A DNA stretch of 64,000 nt from Paraconiothyrium sp. Pb-2020 (Eukaryota > Ascomycota > Dothideomycetes > Pleosporales > Didymosphaeriaceae): NCBI GenBank assembly GCA_022419385.1, contig JAJUBI010000001.1, positions 186,001 to 250,000 on the forward strand, read 5' to 3'. The notes under the pieces are model-generated. The model made no database searches and had not been told where the DNA came from. It saw only the letters and a program-made list of their open reading frames with translations. Below are positions 34,361 through 46,338 of the stretch, in pieces (within the stretch, counting starts at the first letter, position 1; the number at the start of each line of letters is the position of its first letter). The translations under genes were made by a program, and so were the position numbers.

Positions 34361-34755
34361 CTGCAAGGAGAGGCTATATCATTCAATTGCAGGCCGACTA
34401 GCGAAGGGTCGAAGTGGTGACGGAGGCACGCTCTGCTGCTGCACTACACGGCTTGGGCGGACAAAGGAAGCGGCGCAAGAGGGAGAGCTTCCGAGCTTTG
34501 TGGGAGGGGAAGGCACGCTTTATCAGAGGCGGCCCTTGACGTCGACGGGCGCAACCCGGCGCGTGGCCCGAGCGCGACAGACTCTGAAGGCTGCCTGCAT
34601 GCCGGCCGCTGCGACGCATCCTCTCACGGGCCATTCAAGGCGCGCCGGGATAGGTCGGATGCTGTGGTAAATCGCTCAGCGAGCGTGATAGTGCCTCGCC
34701 AATTCGCAAAGAAGGCAAGTCGTCGGTAGCTCTTCACGCAGACAGGGGAGCTTAC
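34361..34755 (-). other. Possible 5' UTR intron of the H+-ATPase gene
   Basis: Just before the PMA1 ATG the coding strand shows a pyrimidine-rich CTCTCCTTGCAG acceptor (ending at 34361). About 395 bases upstream there is a GTAAGCT donor (34755). This fits a leader intron, which highly expressed fungal genes often carry. Only transcript data would show it. Confidence 0.35.
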
Positions 34756-37700
34756 CCCAGCCGATCCAAGCTCCACCGCCGGAGCTATCGACGCCTTGCT
34801 GCTCACGGCGCCCCCCTGCGCGCGACGGTTGCCCCAGCAGCCTGCGTCGCGCGCGCAGGACGCTGGGCGCGAGACCCGCCGGCGAAGTGGGCCGCCGCCC
34901 TGGGAAAAAACCAGCAGCGACCGACCATTGCAGAAATTCACGCATTCGAGGGCCTTCCACGCTTCCACGGGTGCATGTCCAGAGTGCGCGCCCAGGCCGG
35001 CCGCCAGCCCAGATAGCCATTGGCCAATGGTTGGCCGGGCGTTCGAAAGGTAGGTAAGCGCGGCACCGATCAGCACTGGGCGCCGCTGAGGATGCATCAC
35101 CGCACAATGACGTGGGCACGGCTCGGCCGGATCAACAACGAGATTTGTGTCCCCCGTGTGTCACGCCTCGCCATTGCCGCCTCAAGCTTTGATTCACACT
35201 CGGCGGACTTGGCAGCATTGTTTGATAAGTGTTTCCAGTGCTGCCATGGTTCCTGGATTGCTTCCTGACCGCCTCCGTCTGGCCTGGCATTTTCACAGAG
35301 CCGTCTGGCAGCGCTAGGCCGGCTCCCAAATTCGCAATTTTCTGGGACCCGCAGCCACACCTAGCCTTCCAGCGCGGCAGTCTCGCGCGCTCTCGCCATG
35401 ATGCTGAGGGCGCTCAACAGCAATCTCAGCAGCGCGCAGTGCAGGGAGCCGGGCTCGTGGATGCTGCACGCCAGCCCCGACAGTTGTGCCGTTTGCGTTA
35501 CTGTGCGTGCTGCTGCTCCCCAGACGAGGCCGGGCCACACGCCTGTTCCTGTTGGCCCGCCCCCCGCCCGCCGGCGCCCAATCCCGCCGTCCAACCTGCG
35601 CCAGCCTGAATAAGCCATGCCTCCCGCGCCCTGATTCGGCGCCCACGGCCAGGCCCCGTTTCGCGACCCAACCCACGCTCTGCACCAGCTTCTGCACGTC
35701 AAGCACCAATTCACATTCTCTCCGTTTCGTGTATCTGTCTCCCACAGATCCCCCAGCCTCGTCTTCTCGCTCTCCCGCCCACCGCACCCCTTGGTCGCGT
35801 GCCGAGGCAGGCCCCCAGACGGTCTATCTGCTCGAGTCAATCCGCTGGCTCAACCGAGATGAGCCACGTGACCCGTCCCACACCGCATCCAGCAATGGAC
35901 CAGCAGCAATAATAACAACAATAAAACCTTGGACCCCGAACAGCGCTGCGGCCGATGGCTGGCCGAACGATTGATTCACCCCCACAGGCTCCGTTCGCGG
36001 AAATAACACCAGCCCCATGCCATGTTGTCGCCATCGTGATTTGCCCGCCGCTACATGGCACGCTCCAGATAACGACTTCCCCCTGGAACGCGCCCCAGAC
36101 GCAGAGCCCAAACAAACAACTGCTTTGGAACAGAGCCGCAACGAGCCTCATCTCTCGGCGTCTGAGCCGCTGCTTCGGTCATTGCTAGCAAACACCTGCC
36201 TCTGCGACTGCCACGTCTACTCCAGACCCCAAATGCCTCACCTCGCTTCTTGCCGGCTTGTGGCTCGTTCGCTCGGTGCGGCTCTGCTGCGCGATTTTTG
36301 CACCCTCCGTCTCATCCATGTCGGATGCCGCCTCGTGGCGAACGCGCCGACTTTGGCCCGCAAGCGTCGCGATGACTACGCATTCTTCCCTCGTCTTTCA
36401 AACAACCGCCGTTTGCTACGTGGTCGTGGCGATGGCGAGGCGCTTCGCGATTCCTCCCAGCCACCTAGAGGTACCGACCCCGTTCGCCACGCTCGGGCCG
36501 TTTCAAAACATCGTAGGCGGCTGTTGCAGATGCGTTTTGCGAAAACGTCCAACGCCGATCACGCTCGCCGATGCAGTTGCCATCACATTTTGAGGTTTTG
36601 AACTCCGCGCCAACCCTTTTGCCAATGTATGTGAATTGGGCGCTTCATTTTGAGTCTTGGAGTGATGTGCAATTGCCCGTCTTGACTTCCCATCGCGCAA
36701 TTGCATGTCTTGGACGATCTCTCGGCGCATAATCATCTCCAGCTTGCATCCGGTTTAGCCCCTCGTTGCTACTTCGTATCTTCGCGGCTCGTATTACATA
36801 AGTCCCTCGTTGGAGCTAAACGACTTTTCGCAAGTCTTACCCGCGACGTCTCGTCTTGCGGACCAGGACGCAGGCCGCCACTAGCAAAAGGCGAACGTGT
36901 CGGGTAGGATACTCGGTTTGTGCGAACGTCGCTTCGTACGAGGCAGCGTCACGTCGCACTCCCACGCCAAGCGCCGAAGGCCCTCAATGAGGCTGGAAAA
37001 ATTCGTCATGTAAAGTCCGATGCAGACAGATATGAGGATTGACGCCGAGCGCCCATGTGCCGAGCAAACTAATCACAAACGGGTCTTGGTAGGTGGTCTT
37101 CTCCACGTTACACTATAGACGCGCGCGCTTTGCACAGGGGGAGTAGAAGGATTGGTATAGTGGTGTGGTGTGGCTATCTGCCGTGGACTTCAACGTTGCC
37201 ACGGGCGGGTATAACTGACGGTGTCATTCCACCTCAGACGAGGCAAAGATGCAAATGTAAATGCGCGCAGCCAACTACACGACGTTTATCTCGATTTTCC
37301 CCAAGGTACTCCAGCGCACTATACGGCCAGAGTGGAGGCGTGGGTGCTACCTCACATGTAGACCGTACGTGCATTGCCGCGCTTTTCTTGCGTAAAAGAG
37401 CGTGCGCACGAGGTAAGTGCGCATCAAAACCAAAAGAATCAACTGTCGGTGAGCCAAATCGGACACCTTGAGCGCGAGCACGGCTGCGCTAGGATACAGC
37501 GGCATTTATGTCAGACGTCGGGCGTGCACTTGAAGATATCTTCCGCTGGTGTGTAGACGAAAATCGCGCACGCGGTGTACGTCTTTCTCCGCGATTTCCG
37601 AAGCTTGCCCTGCGTAAGCGGCGGGGGCTGCAGAAGGGTAGTGTGTGCTGGCTTTCTTTTTTTCTTGTGAGTTGTATACATGGATGTCTGAGGTTGAGCT

Positions 37701-38256
37701 CGTGCGAGCTGTTGTCCTTCCATGGGCTCTGGCTGTTCTTTGGTCAAGGGGAGGGATTTCCTGCGCCCAAATATACACGGCTACCACTGGAAAGTCTACG
37801 ATGCGCTTTGAAAGTGGAAGAACCTTTCTGTGAGCATCGACTCGATGGATTGACTCTCCCTCGTAGCTGCCCTCCCAAGGGTCGCTTTCCAAACGGGAAA
37901 TGTGCACGTGACCTACCAAGCCCTCTTGAGCCTAGCCGAACTTTTTTTCGACGCGTCGACGTGACCGATTGCACTTCCATCAGCCCAAGAGCTACAGTGT
38001 CGGGGGGTATTCGGCCATTTCTTTCTTTTGAATGTCTCTTTTTGATCTTTTACATTGGTCGCCAGCAACATTAGACGGGTTCGCAGCTCCGCCGCGTAGC
38101 AGGCCCGTATATGAACTTTCGCGCTGCTTGACCCACGATCAGACCCAGGGACGGCAATACCAGTAACTCTGCTTTGAAAACCGCTTCTCTGGTTCAGCAA
38201 TGGGTTGTGATGAGAAACACTGTGCTCGAACCTAATGTCGACGAGCCCGTGGGAAC
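34756..38256. promoter_or_regulatory. Long GC-rich upstream region of the H+-ATPase gene
   Basis: About 3.5 kb without a supported gene. The first 1.9 kb is strongly GC-rich and gives overlapping open frames on all strands, none with a domain. The rest (36.6-38.2 kb) is of mixed composition with similarly unsupported frames. Promoter and leader elements of the pump and of the gene at 38257 are expected here, but I could not pick out specific sites. Confidence 0.45.
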
Positions 38257-40124
38257 ATGGCGCAATACATCCGCGGAGAAGGCCGATGGCTTAACCGCGC
38301 AGCACAGCAGCTGCAAATGAAGCCCTCGTTTAGATCGGTAACTTATGAGGAAGTTCATGGCCCTCCACCGCGAGTCTTGTTCTCAAAGTGGCTACACATC
38401 AATCCATTTTTTGACGAAAGGAGTCGCTGGGAGCGCTCACAGCTGGGCCAGTTGGGGCATGCTCATTCGACAGATATTGGTCGCATAGCGGCCCCCGCCA
38501 GACAAGCACTACGGGCTTTGGCAATTCAAGAACAGGACCATCAACTTGCCCTTGAGCGACTTCGCACCAGTCGACCACATGAACGTTGCTTGAACGAGAA
38601 GCTCGCCTCTTTGAATAGAGGTGAATATCTCATACAAGAAGGCCTTCTTCCTCTTTATCTGGTTTTTTGTGAGATTCAATTTGTGACCTCACCTCTCATG
38701 GGCGCTCCGTCGTGTATGTAACTCGCAGCGCACTTGCATGGGCATGCTGATGATAAATCCCGCGTGCAGATATTCTCAACCCTCTTAAAGAGCTTCGGGA
38801 ACAGATTGTGTCCGATCTAGGGGACCTGAACTATAATATCCAAGCTCTTACCAAAGTACTAAGAGTCCGACTCCACAACCTCTTGGGAGCCAATGCAGCA
38901 CAGCACTCAGCACTCATGCATAGACTGGAGCTACCGCTTCATCGAGAGGAAGACAAATTACATGCAATGAAAAGATATGCGCGACGTATCCGGAAATATG
39001 CGAGGCAGGATGACTCTCTTACGGATGCCGTGCGAGAAGAAGAGATCAAGTCCTATGCAGCGAGTGACTCAAGTCTGCCTCGTGACGCCATTCGTGCGAT
39101 GAGGAATCACGTAGGTATCCAGCAGGCCCTGGCTCTCAATCGCTGTCCTACCAGATGGGTTTCCACAATCTTCTCCATCCACTTTGAAGATATCATGATA
39201 AAGCGAGCGGCGCAGGTCCTCACCAATGCATACTGGGTTACCAAGCTACCTCTTCAGGACGACATGTCACACATCGGTAACGAATCACGAAACAAAGCTT
39301 CCAAACGCGCCAAATACATTCTGGATAGGCAGCAATTCTTGCTTCCGCATCCGTACGGACACAATGGCATCATCGACCAAGACCTGTACACAGCTGTCCG
39401 GGAGTTGAATTGGATCCGAAGTTATCGCATCGAGAAGTTCTCGGAATCAGTTTCGGAGGATGAGATTCGTCTGGCTCGCAGGTTCCACAGTCGGATGCGT
39501 AAGCAATTCGTAGAGAGCTCTCACCGCTATGCACAAACCACTACAACTACGAGAAGGGAACAGAAGCTGAGAGCGAAGAAGTTAAAGATCATTGAAGCAT
39601 CGCTGATTCCCGCCACGGCGTTGGGATCGGGGAAGGCGGGCGGGGGAGGTGGTGGCCAGAGGGGCAGGGTGGAGATGAGACCTGAACCGGACGCGCCGGC
39701 CCTAGTGATGGCCTTCGCGGACTTCCAGAGGGAGCAAGCTCTTCCGCTGCCACTACTAAGGCCGAAAACCACGCACATGGCCCGATTCGATATTGACCAA
39801 GTGTTCACGCGTAACGCGGACATCGATACGAGCCAAAAACGTAACGTCTCTCCAGGACGGCCCCAGAGAATTCACAAAGCTATGTCAACAGCCGACACGA
39901 TAGTGAACGCAGAAGGGACTACGCCGACCAACGCCAAGTCAACACGCGAAGCCAGTACGGCCCAAGAAGTCCGGCCTAAACGAATAGCTCAGGAGCAAGG
40001 ATCGAAACAACGGATTCTTCAGGACCACCCAGACAGGCGACAGATCAATCGTGGACGTAAGTCGAGACTCACAGGAGCGCAGTCCATCGGACTTCCAGGA
40101 GACACCAGACTGGAAGTCAAGTAA
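38257..40124 (+). CDS. Basic protein of unknown function
   Basis: Predicted about 603 residues. Exon 1 is 38257-38713 and exon 2 starts at 38770, joined by a 56-bp intron with GTATGT donor. Residues 1-330 are helical and charged, with an aromatic segment (FSKWLHINPFFDERSRW) and repeated Arg/Lys/Glu helices. From about 405 there is a Gly run and a basic low-complexity tail. The frame ends at 40124. A GTAAGT donor at 40057 with an AAG acceptor at 40121 would instead join to a Glu/Lys-rich end stopping at 40375, which also reads like coding sequence. No known domain, signal or membrane segment. The strong basic charge suggests nucleic-acid binding or nuclear location, as inference only. Confidence 0.75.
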
Positions 40125-40375
40125 ACGGATGCGAAAGATTGCGCACCTGTCAATACAAAGACGTCACCAACGTCCAAAACGAAGCCCTCACAACCATTAG
40201 ACTCGATGGCGCTCTTAGAAGCGGCTGTCTCTGGCTCCGCAAGCTCAAAGAAGAAGTCGAAGAAGTCGAGGAAACGTTGGAATCGACTTCGCAGTCTACC
40301 TCTGAAGCGGCATCTCATAAACTTCCGGTGAAGTCTACCAAATTAGGTAGGCGCAGACTCCGCGAACAAAAATAG

Positions 40376-40981
40376 GCCCCAGGGTTCTGGAAAGGCTGGG
40401 TATCGCTTCTAGGTCGCCGACAAGCTGCGCGCCAACCCTTCTGTCGCGTACTTCCGGTGCTGACGCGTTGTATACCTGCGTTTGTAACACTGTTTCACGT
40501 CCTTGTTTCTCGCGAAGATGGAATCCTGTTGCGCTTCGTACATACGGATATGTAAGATTGATCATGCACTATCAAGAAGGAACCGGGTGGCGAGCATCGC
40601 ATGTGGATTTTGGGTTTCTGGGATAATAGGGAGCATAGCATTATTTGGCGCTTTGCGATTGCATGTATGGATATTGTTCGGTTGTGTGTTGACATATTGA
40701 TTAGCGAGGCGCATTGAAGCGAGCGACTGCTATGCCCGGCCGTACGGCCGAATGACTGGGGGCTTGGGGTATGTAATATGGGAAAAGAGAAGCGGGGATG
40801 GTGTCTGCTATATAGGTACTCGGTACCCATAGGGCTGAGAGACGAACCACCAAATCGGCACTCCAGTTTCTCGGCAATTGCTCCTGTCCGCATCTCATCT
40901 GCGGCATATCAAACATCAATGTCATACATAAGTATGCATACCTTGATGCCTCGAGGCATCCAACCTCCCACAACCGCCAAA
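40376..40981. other. Intergenic, upstream of secreted hydrolase
   Basis: No supported gene. A TATATAGG element at about 40809-40816 may serve the gene starting at 40982. Confidence 0.45.
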
Positions 40982-42040
40982 ATGCTCCTCTCCATCCTCA
41001 CCTCCGTCCTCGCCGCTCAGACCACCGCGGAGCGACCCCCAACGCCCATCGTCCTCTCCAGCTCAGGCGGCTTCCAAATCGGCGGCAAAACAATCCACAG
41101 CCCCTTCAACCCGAACCTCACCCTCTCCTGCGACCACGGCTACATGGAGTACTTCCTCCCGTCCCACCCGCGCAAAACCTCGCTCGTAATGTGGCACTCC
41201 TCCTCGACGCAAGTCTTCCAAAACCGCTGGGACGGCGGCCCCGGCTACAAAGACCTCTTCCTCCGCCGCAACTACCCCGTCTACCTCTGGGACGGCCCGC
41301 GCGTCGGCCGCGCAAACTGGGCCTGCGAGCCCACACTCTACCTCCCCACATACATGGACACCGCGAACTTCGCAGCCTGGAACTTCGGCCCCAGATACAA
41401 GCAGTGGTGGCCGGACGTGCAGTTTCCCACCGACAGCGAGGACGCCTGGCACCAGGCGACCTCCGCGCGGTATGTAGAGTACGATACGAAAGCGAATGTA
41501 GAACTACATGCGCGCGCTGCGGCAGTCGCGGCGGATTCGGGTCGTGTGGGGGAAGATATCGTGTATCTTACTAACTCCGCCGCGGGCCTGCGCGCACAGC
41601 TCACTGCTACCTTGTCTAATACTACGCACATCAAAGGCATCGTTGCCTACGAGTCTATCGGGTACGTTTTCCCAGACAACATCAACGTCACCGCGGGAAA
41701 GGGGGGGTTCGGACCGTATGTCGTGCCCGTCGAGCAGTTTAAAAAGCTAGCACGGCTGCCGGCGATTCAGTTCGTGTGGGGGGATCACAGGGCGGAGAAT
41801 ATGAGTAGTGTGGTTGAGAGTAGGGTGGTTGCGAGGCTGATTAATGCGTACGGGGGGAATGCGAGGGTGGTGAAGTTGGGGGATGTGGGGTTGAAGGGGA
41901 GTACGCATATTCCGTTTGCGGATTTGGATAATGGGGAGGTGGCGGGTTGCTTGAGGATTTTCTGGGGGAGAATGGGTTGGATGGGTATGTGGATGAGGGG
42001 GATGATGAGGGGGATGATGAGGGGGATGATGAGGGGATGA
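40982..42040 (+). CDS. Secreted alpha/beta hydrolase, frameshifted 3' end
   Basis: Start ATG at 40982, followed by a signal peptide (MLLSILTSVLAAQTTA); an upstream in-frame ATG would bury it. The enzyme body follows the secreted bacterial-type esterase pattern: SSSGGFQIGGK, an oxyanion-side VMWHSSSTQ, the nucleophile region VYLTNSAAGLRAQLTA, FVWGDH and the catalytic-His-like THIPFADLDN. After GEVAG the frame is one base off: from 41947 the other frame gives LLEDFLGENGLDGY, the expected last helix, so a G seems lost in the run at 41944-41946. As written, the protein instead ends in four-residue GMMR repeats encoded by a minisatellite and stops at 42040. About 353 residues as written. Substrate unknown; an ester or similar bond outside the cell. 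Confidence 0.85.
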   Translation: MLLSILTSVLAAQTTAERPPTPIVLSSSGGFQIGGKTIHSPFNPNLTLSCDHGYMEYFLPSHPRKTSLVMWHSSSTQVFQNRWDGGPGYKDLFLRRNYPVYLWDGPRVGRANWACEPTLYLPTYMDTANFAAWNFGPRYKQWWPDVQFPTDSEDAWHQATSARYVEYDTKANVELHARAAAVAADSGRVGEDIVYLTNSAAGLRAQLTATLSNTTHIKGIVAYESIGYVFPDNINVTAGKGGFGPYVVPVEQFKKLARLPAIQFVWGDHRAENMSSVVESRVVARLINAYGGNARVVKLGDVGLKGSTHIPFADLDNGEVAGCLRIFWGRMGWMGMWMRGMMRGMMRGMMRG

Positions 42041-42092
42041 TGAGGGGGATGATGAGGGGGATGATGAGGGGGATGATGATGGGAAGGATGAT
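41992..42092 (+). repeat. 12-bp minisatellite GATGATGAGGGG
   Basis: About eight tandem copies of a GATGATGAGGGG unit, one of them shortened to 11 bases near 42035. It covers the 3' end of the secreted hydrolase. In one frame it encodes Asp-Asp-Glu-Gly, in another Met-Met-Arg-Gly; the short unit switches between them and creates the TGA stop. Confidence 0.85.
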
Positions 42093-42505
42093 GGGAGGGT
42101 ATTGTCGAAGAGATGATGTCGAAGACATAATGTTATTGAGATAATGTTAAGAGATAAGATCAGAGGAAAAAATCGAAATGTGCAAGTTCAAGACATGTGG
42201 GCAACTTAAACTGATGACGGCGAGGAGAAGAAGTCGCGGACAAGCCCCCCGGCTTTAGCGTGGCTCTGATCAAGCTGTCATTGATTTTTATCGTATGTTG
42301 ACCTTGTCATTATTTATGATACCCTTTGAACGCTTTTTTCAACCGCTTGGCAACATGTTTTGGTCTACCACGACCAAAGCGAGCTAAATAACAGCCATCA
42401 ACCAATATTCGTTTAACCAAGAGATATACTAAGATGGAGAAGGAGATTTTATCCATTATAACAGTGATTTGGGCTCTGCATGCGGAAATCAGATATGTGG
42501 GGTGA

Positions 42506-42651
42506 TGACGTCCGCACCAGGCCCGTCATTCGTACTCCCGCGAGATTGAGGTGTAAGCAACAGCATGGTAAATCGGCCGTTAGTGTTGACATTCACGCTA
42601 GGCCCGTCATCCGGACTCTTTCCAGATTTCGGTATAAGCAAAAGCGTGGTT
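42506..42651. repeat. Imperfect direct repeat, period 81 bp
   Basis: Two copies (42506-42570 and 42587-42651) share TGAC, then AGGCCCGTCAT, a GTAAGCAA/ATAAGCAA element and a C-GTGGT/CATGGT end. They are diverged but align over about 65 bases without large gaps. Confidence 0.55.
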
Positions 42652-43622
42652 ACGTAACGCGGCAGTCGTCGCACAAGGGCAATAAATACCGTTAGCCCAC
42701 CTACCGAGCGCCTCCGTCACCTCTACAATACACCTCACTTCCGTCAACTTTACTTATTAGGACTTTGCTGTTGTGGCTTTTGACTCGATCGCTACGGTCC
42801 GCCGCTGTTCGCTCGCATCGCATGGATAACCTCGCGTTTCTTTTGCACTTGGTCCAATCACCTAGTCATCCGCGGCGTTCAGCCACGCCAACGTCACACT
42901 GGTGTAGGGCAGCCGCGTTACCATCAAGAGCGCATCCATGGTCTGAGGCGGTGCAATGTTTTGTACGGGCATAACTTGGCTGATCAGCGCAGATCGGGAG
43001 CGCAGAGGTATATGTAACAGGAGGGTTCAAGACGCCTCATGAAGAAAGCTCGCTGCTCCCCAATCTCCCGCTGATCTCCAGGCCCTGATTTACGTTGGAA
43101 ACATCCTCATCTGAACGACCACTTGAGTAATCAGGGTCCTCGCACCTCTTTCAACTGGTGCCTACTTGGCGATATGCCCGAGGCACCACAGCTCTCGCAC
43201 CTATACCGAGGCTCGAAGAACTCACCGATCGCTGGGAGACGGGACATCGCCCTCAGAGTGGATATGGCATCATCGCTAGTTACAAAAGAGCGCTAAGCCA
43301 TGAGATGATGTGCCTCAGGATTGCCTTTCAGAGTCATCGCGGATCGACTTTCGATAGGCTCGATCGTCACCGTGACACGCCGCGGAGTCAACAGGCGTGG
43401 ACGCGGGAGGACGCGGGAGGATAGTGAGTCTACAATATTACAATGTGAAAGGGGAGGGAGTCATAGTGAAGGCATATAAAACTTCTTCGCAATGTGCTCC
43501 TTCACCTTCTAAGGACACTACCATCACTCTTTAAAAACATCTTTACAACATTACAGCCCTATCACATCAAGCCCATCTGTTTACTATTCACAAAAGTTCT
43601 CTAATCTAGATACTACATCATC
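42652..43622. other. Intergenic, no supported gene
   Basis: One 88-residue frame (43158-43424) has no domain or splice support. At 43409-43430 there is a doubled GGACGCGGGA unit. The last 150 bases contain the promoter of the next gene. Confidence 0.5.
43475..43481 (+). promoter_or_regulatory. TATA box
   Basis: TATAAAA 142 bases before the ATG at 43623, followed by a C/T-rich and A-rich leader. Confidence 0.5.
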
Positions 43623-44442
43623 ATGGATAACCACAACACCGTCCGTAAAAACCGTCCCGTATGGATTACCTCCCCTCTCGCTCGGCTCCGTATTCCGACC
43701 ATCCCCATCACTGACCACCGCCACTTCGACGAATGCACAGAACTCTACCACCCCTGGACCGGAACCATCATACGCGCCGATGAACCATCCATGAGCCAAG
43801 AGAAGCTCGACGATGCACTTCTAAACTCGGATGAAGAAGTGGCAGATACACACCTCAAGCAAGCCGCGGAGAGCTTTTTCAGGGTATATCTCACAACATT
43901 CGGCATCGATAAAGATCCCGGACACGCTTTCCGCGCATGGGAGGTAACCGTCAACGAGCAGTTCAAGCCAGACCCGAAGCTGTGCTGTAAAGGCTTCATC
44001 TCTCAGGTCACTGCAAAGAATACCAAGGGCAAGCCTCATAAGAACAACCGCTGGATTCTTTACACGCTTATGTGTCTAGCAGTCGAAGTGGGGATCCAAT
44101 TGATTTGGCCTGTGGACGAGGAAAACATTGCGGAGAAGGAGCACGAAGTAGAGGGCTGGGATAGAGATCGGCAGGTCGACTCGAACTGTACGTTAAAATC
44201 GTCCGCTCCTATGCTGTGTGAGTAGATGCGCTAACGGAGGTGTAGTTGTGACGATATACAATGCTGTTAGAGCCTACTATCAGATGAAGAAGGCGAGTGG
44301 AGAGGCTATCAAGACTGATTTTCTCGTTCCTGTTCTCTTTCCGCCTATCTCAGACGATAAGAAGATCCGAAAGTGCGAGCTGAGAGAGGTAGACACGAAG
44401 CCTTGGTTGGAGGAGGACCCGTTTGAGCAGTCGGCGAGCTAG
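43623..44442 (+). CDS. Unknown fungal protein
   Basis: Predicted 253 residues. Exons 43623-44187 and 44246-44442, 58-bp intron with GCTAAC branch site. The N-terminal 45 residues are basic and Pro/Ile-rich. A helical region with Asp/Glu follows, then a central part with three Cys (LCCKGF, MCLAVEVG). The ending is acidic. No signal peptide is seen; one hydrophobic stretch (WILYTLMCLAVEVGIQLIW) could be a buried helix or a membrane segment. I do not recognise the family. TATA box, A-rich leader and clean splice sites support it as a real gene. Confidence 0.75.
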
Positions 44443-44639
44443 CTGGTCCGCCTCCTATGTAACATCCAATGTGTTCCATGATGTCTTTCTTAGCGATACC
44501 CAAAGGCTACCAGCCTCCGTCATTCGTTTAGAGGCATTCATCACAATGTAGAAACAGTTAATGATAGACTTGCCAATTCATTGAGCGTGAACATCAGGAT
44601 AGGTGGCGAAAGTGTCTATATAGTTGTGACTCTACTGCC

Positions 44640-46338
44640 TCAATAAAACCCGAACGACCCATCCTCCTTCACATCCCACTCCCCCTCGAACCTCGGCTTT
44701 GCCAATGAACTCGGCTCCCTCTTGATAAACTTCCCATATCCCTTCTCACCAATCAGGCCACCATTCTCCCTATCCCACACCACCTTACCCCTCAACACCG
44801 TGTATCGTGGCCACTGCTTCAGCGTCCGTCCCTCAAACGGCGTGTAATCCACGTTGTGATGTAGCATTGAGTTTGTGAGTGCATACGTTGGCATCTTGCC
44901 CGGCGGATACCTGGACACGCATACGAGGTCAGTGCGAGTCATACAAGCGGTGATAGGTACTTCGCAATCGTGTCTCTGACACATCTTCGCACCCGTGCAT
45001 GACGTACCAAATATTAATATCCGCATCGGACTTGCCTTCCACCAACCCGCCTTTCAGTGGATATAATCCGTACAGCTTTGCAGGGTTCGTGGAGGTTAAC
45101 TCGACGAACTTTTTGACATCTAGCCGGTCTTCTCCCAGCGCTAGCGAAAGCCGTGTCTCGATACCTGCGATGCCGTTGGGGATGTACTTGAAGTGGCCTT
45201 CGGGGTACTCGTCGTTGATACACGTCTTCTTCCCATCGACGTTGTCGTCGTATCTGAACGGGCAGTGGTCGGAAGAGAGAATAGTGAACGTGCCGTCCGC
45301 GAGTCCGTCCCAGATGGCGTCGCAATCAGCCTCGCTCTCGCGTGGTGGCGGGCTGCAGACGCATTTTGCGCCTTCGAAGCCGGGCTTGTCGAGGTCGTTC
45401 TTGGTCAGGAAGAGATATTGAGGGCAGGTCTCCGCGTAGATGGGGATACCGCGGTTTTGAGCCGACTTGATGTATGCTGTTGCCTGGGGCGTGGAAACGT
45501 GCACGATCAGTATTGGGCTGTCCATGAACTCTGATAGGCAGATCGCGCGGTGCGTGGCTTCTATTTCGGCCATTGGCGGGTGGCTCGGGCCGTGAAACTT
45601 CGGCGCGAACATCTTGCGTTTCTCGAGCTGCTTCGTCATCCAGTCTATCAGCTCGCCGTTCTCAGCGTGGATCATGGTGGTGATTTGGTTTTTCCGCGCT
45701 TCTAGAAGGACATCTAGGATCTCGCCATCATTTAGCTTTAGGGCCTCGTAGGTCATGTAGATTTTGAGAGATGTGATGCCTTCTTCGCGCAGGATTTTGA
45801 ATTCTGAAAGTGCTCTTTCGGAGGGGTTGCCGACGAGGAGGTGGAATGAGTAGTCGATGTAGCAATTGTCTTGAGCTTTGGCGTGGGTGGCATGGAGGGT
45901 GTCTAGGAGGGTATCTTCGCTCTTCTTTTGGGGCGCGAAGGGCACCATTGTGGTAGTGCCGCCGCATATTGCAGATCTGCTTCCTACTAATGTTAGCTTG
46001 ATCACACCCAGATTCGTGAGAATACTTTTCATACCGGTCTCAAAATTATCTGCTGATGATCCTTTGCCGAATAGCGGCGGCTCTTGTAGATGGACATGCC
46101 CGTCAACGCCGCCAGGCTGCGTATTTTAGTGCTCCATCTGTCAACGGCGTACAAGAAAACCAACCATTACATAGCCCCCTTCTGCATCGATTGTTCTTGT
46201 TGCCTTTGCATCCTTCAACGCCCCTCTCTTGACCACTTTCGCTATCTTCTCATTCTTGACTGCGACGTCATAGTTTCCAACCTCGGTGTCTGTCACCACA
46301 ACACCATTCACGATCAAAAGGTCATAATCCGCGGACAT
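44640..46338 (-). CDS. PYD2: Dihydropyrimidinase / hydantoinase
   Basis: Zinc amidohydrolase that opens the ring of 5,6-dihydrouracil (or related hydantoins) to N-carbamoyl-beta-alanine. Exons, in coding order: 46338-46165, 46116-46035, 45983-45008, 44910-44640; 500 residues, frame exact. Metal and active-site landmarks of the family are present: GGVDGHVHL (first two His), the Lys to be carbamylated in TSLKIYMTYEAL, His in MIHAENGE, His in ILIVHVSTP and the Asp in SSDHCPF. The length is normal for the family (about 500-550). It is divergent from a beta-ureidopropionase-like gene that would take the next step, sharing 421 bases of promoter. Allantoinase is less likely given the neighbour. Cytosolic. 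Confidence 0.92.

Noticed and set aside
34398..36600. Overlapping open frames on both strands upstream of PMA1
   Set aside because: GC-rich DNA has few stop codons; no frame shows a domain, good start context or splice continuity.
37508..38074. 188-codon frame on the + strand
   Set aside because: Overlapped by equally long frames on the other strand; low-quality composition and no motif.
42480..42695. 71-codon frame over the 81-bp direct repeat
   Set aside because: The open frame follows from the repeat and has no coding features.
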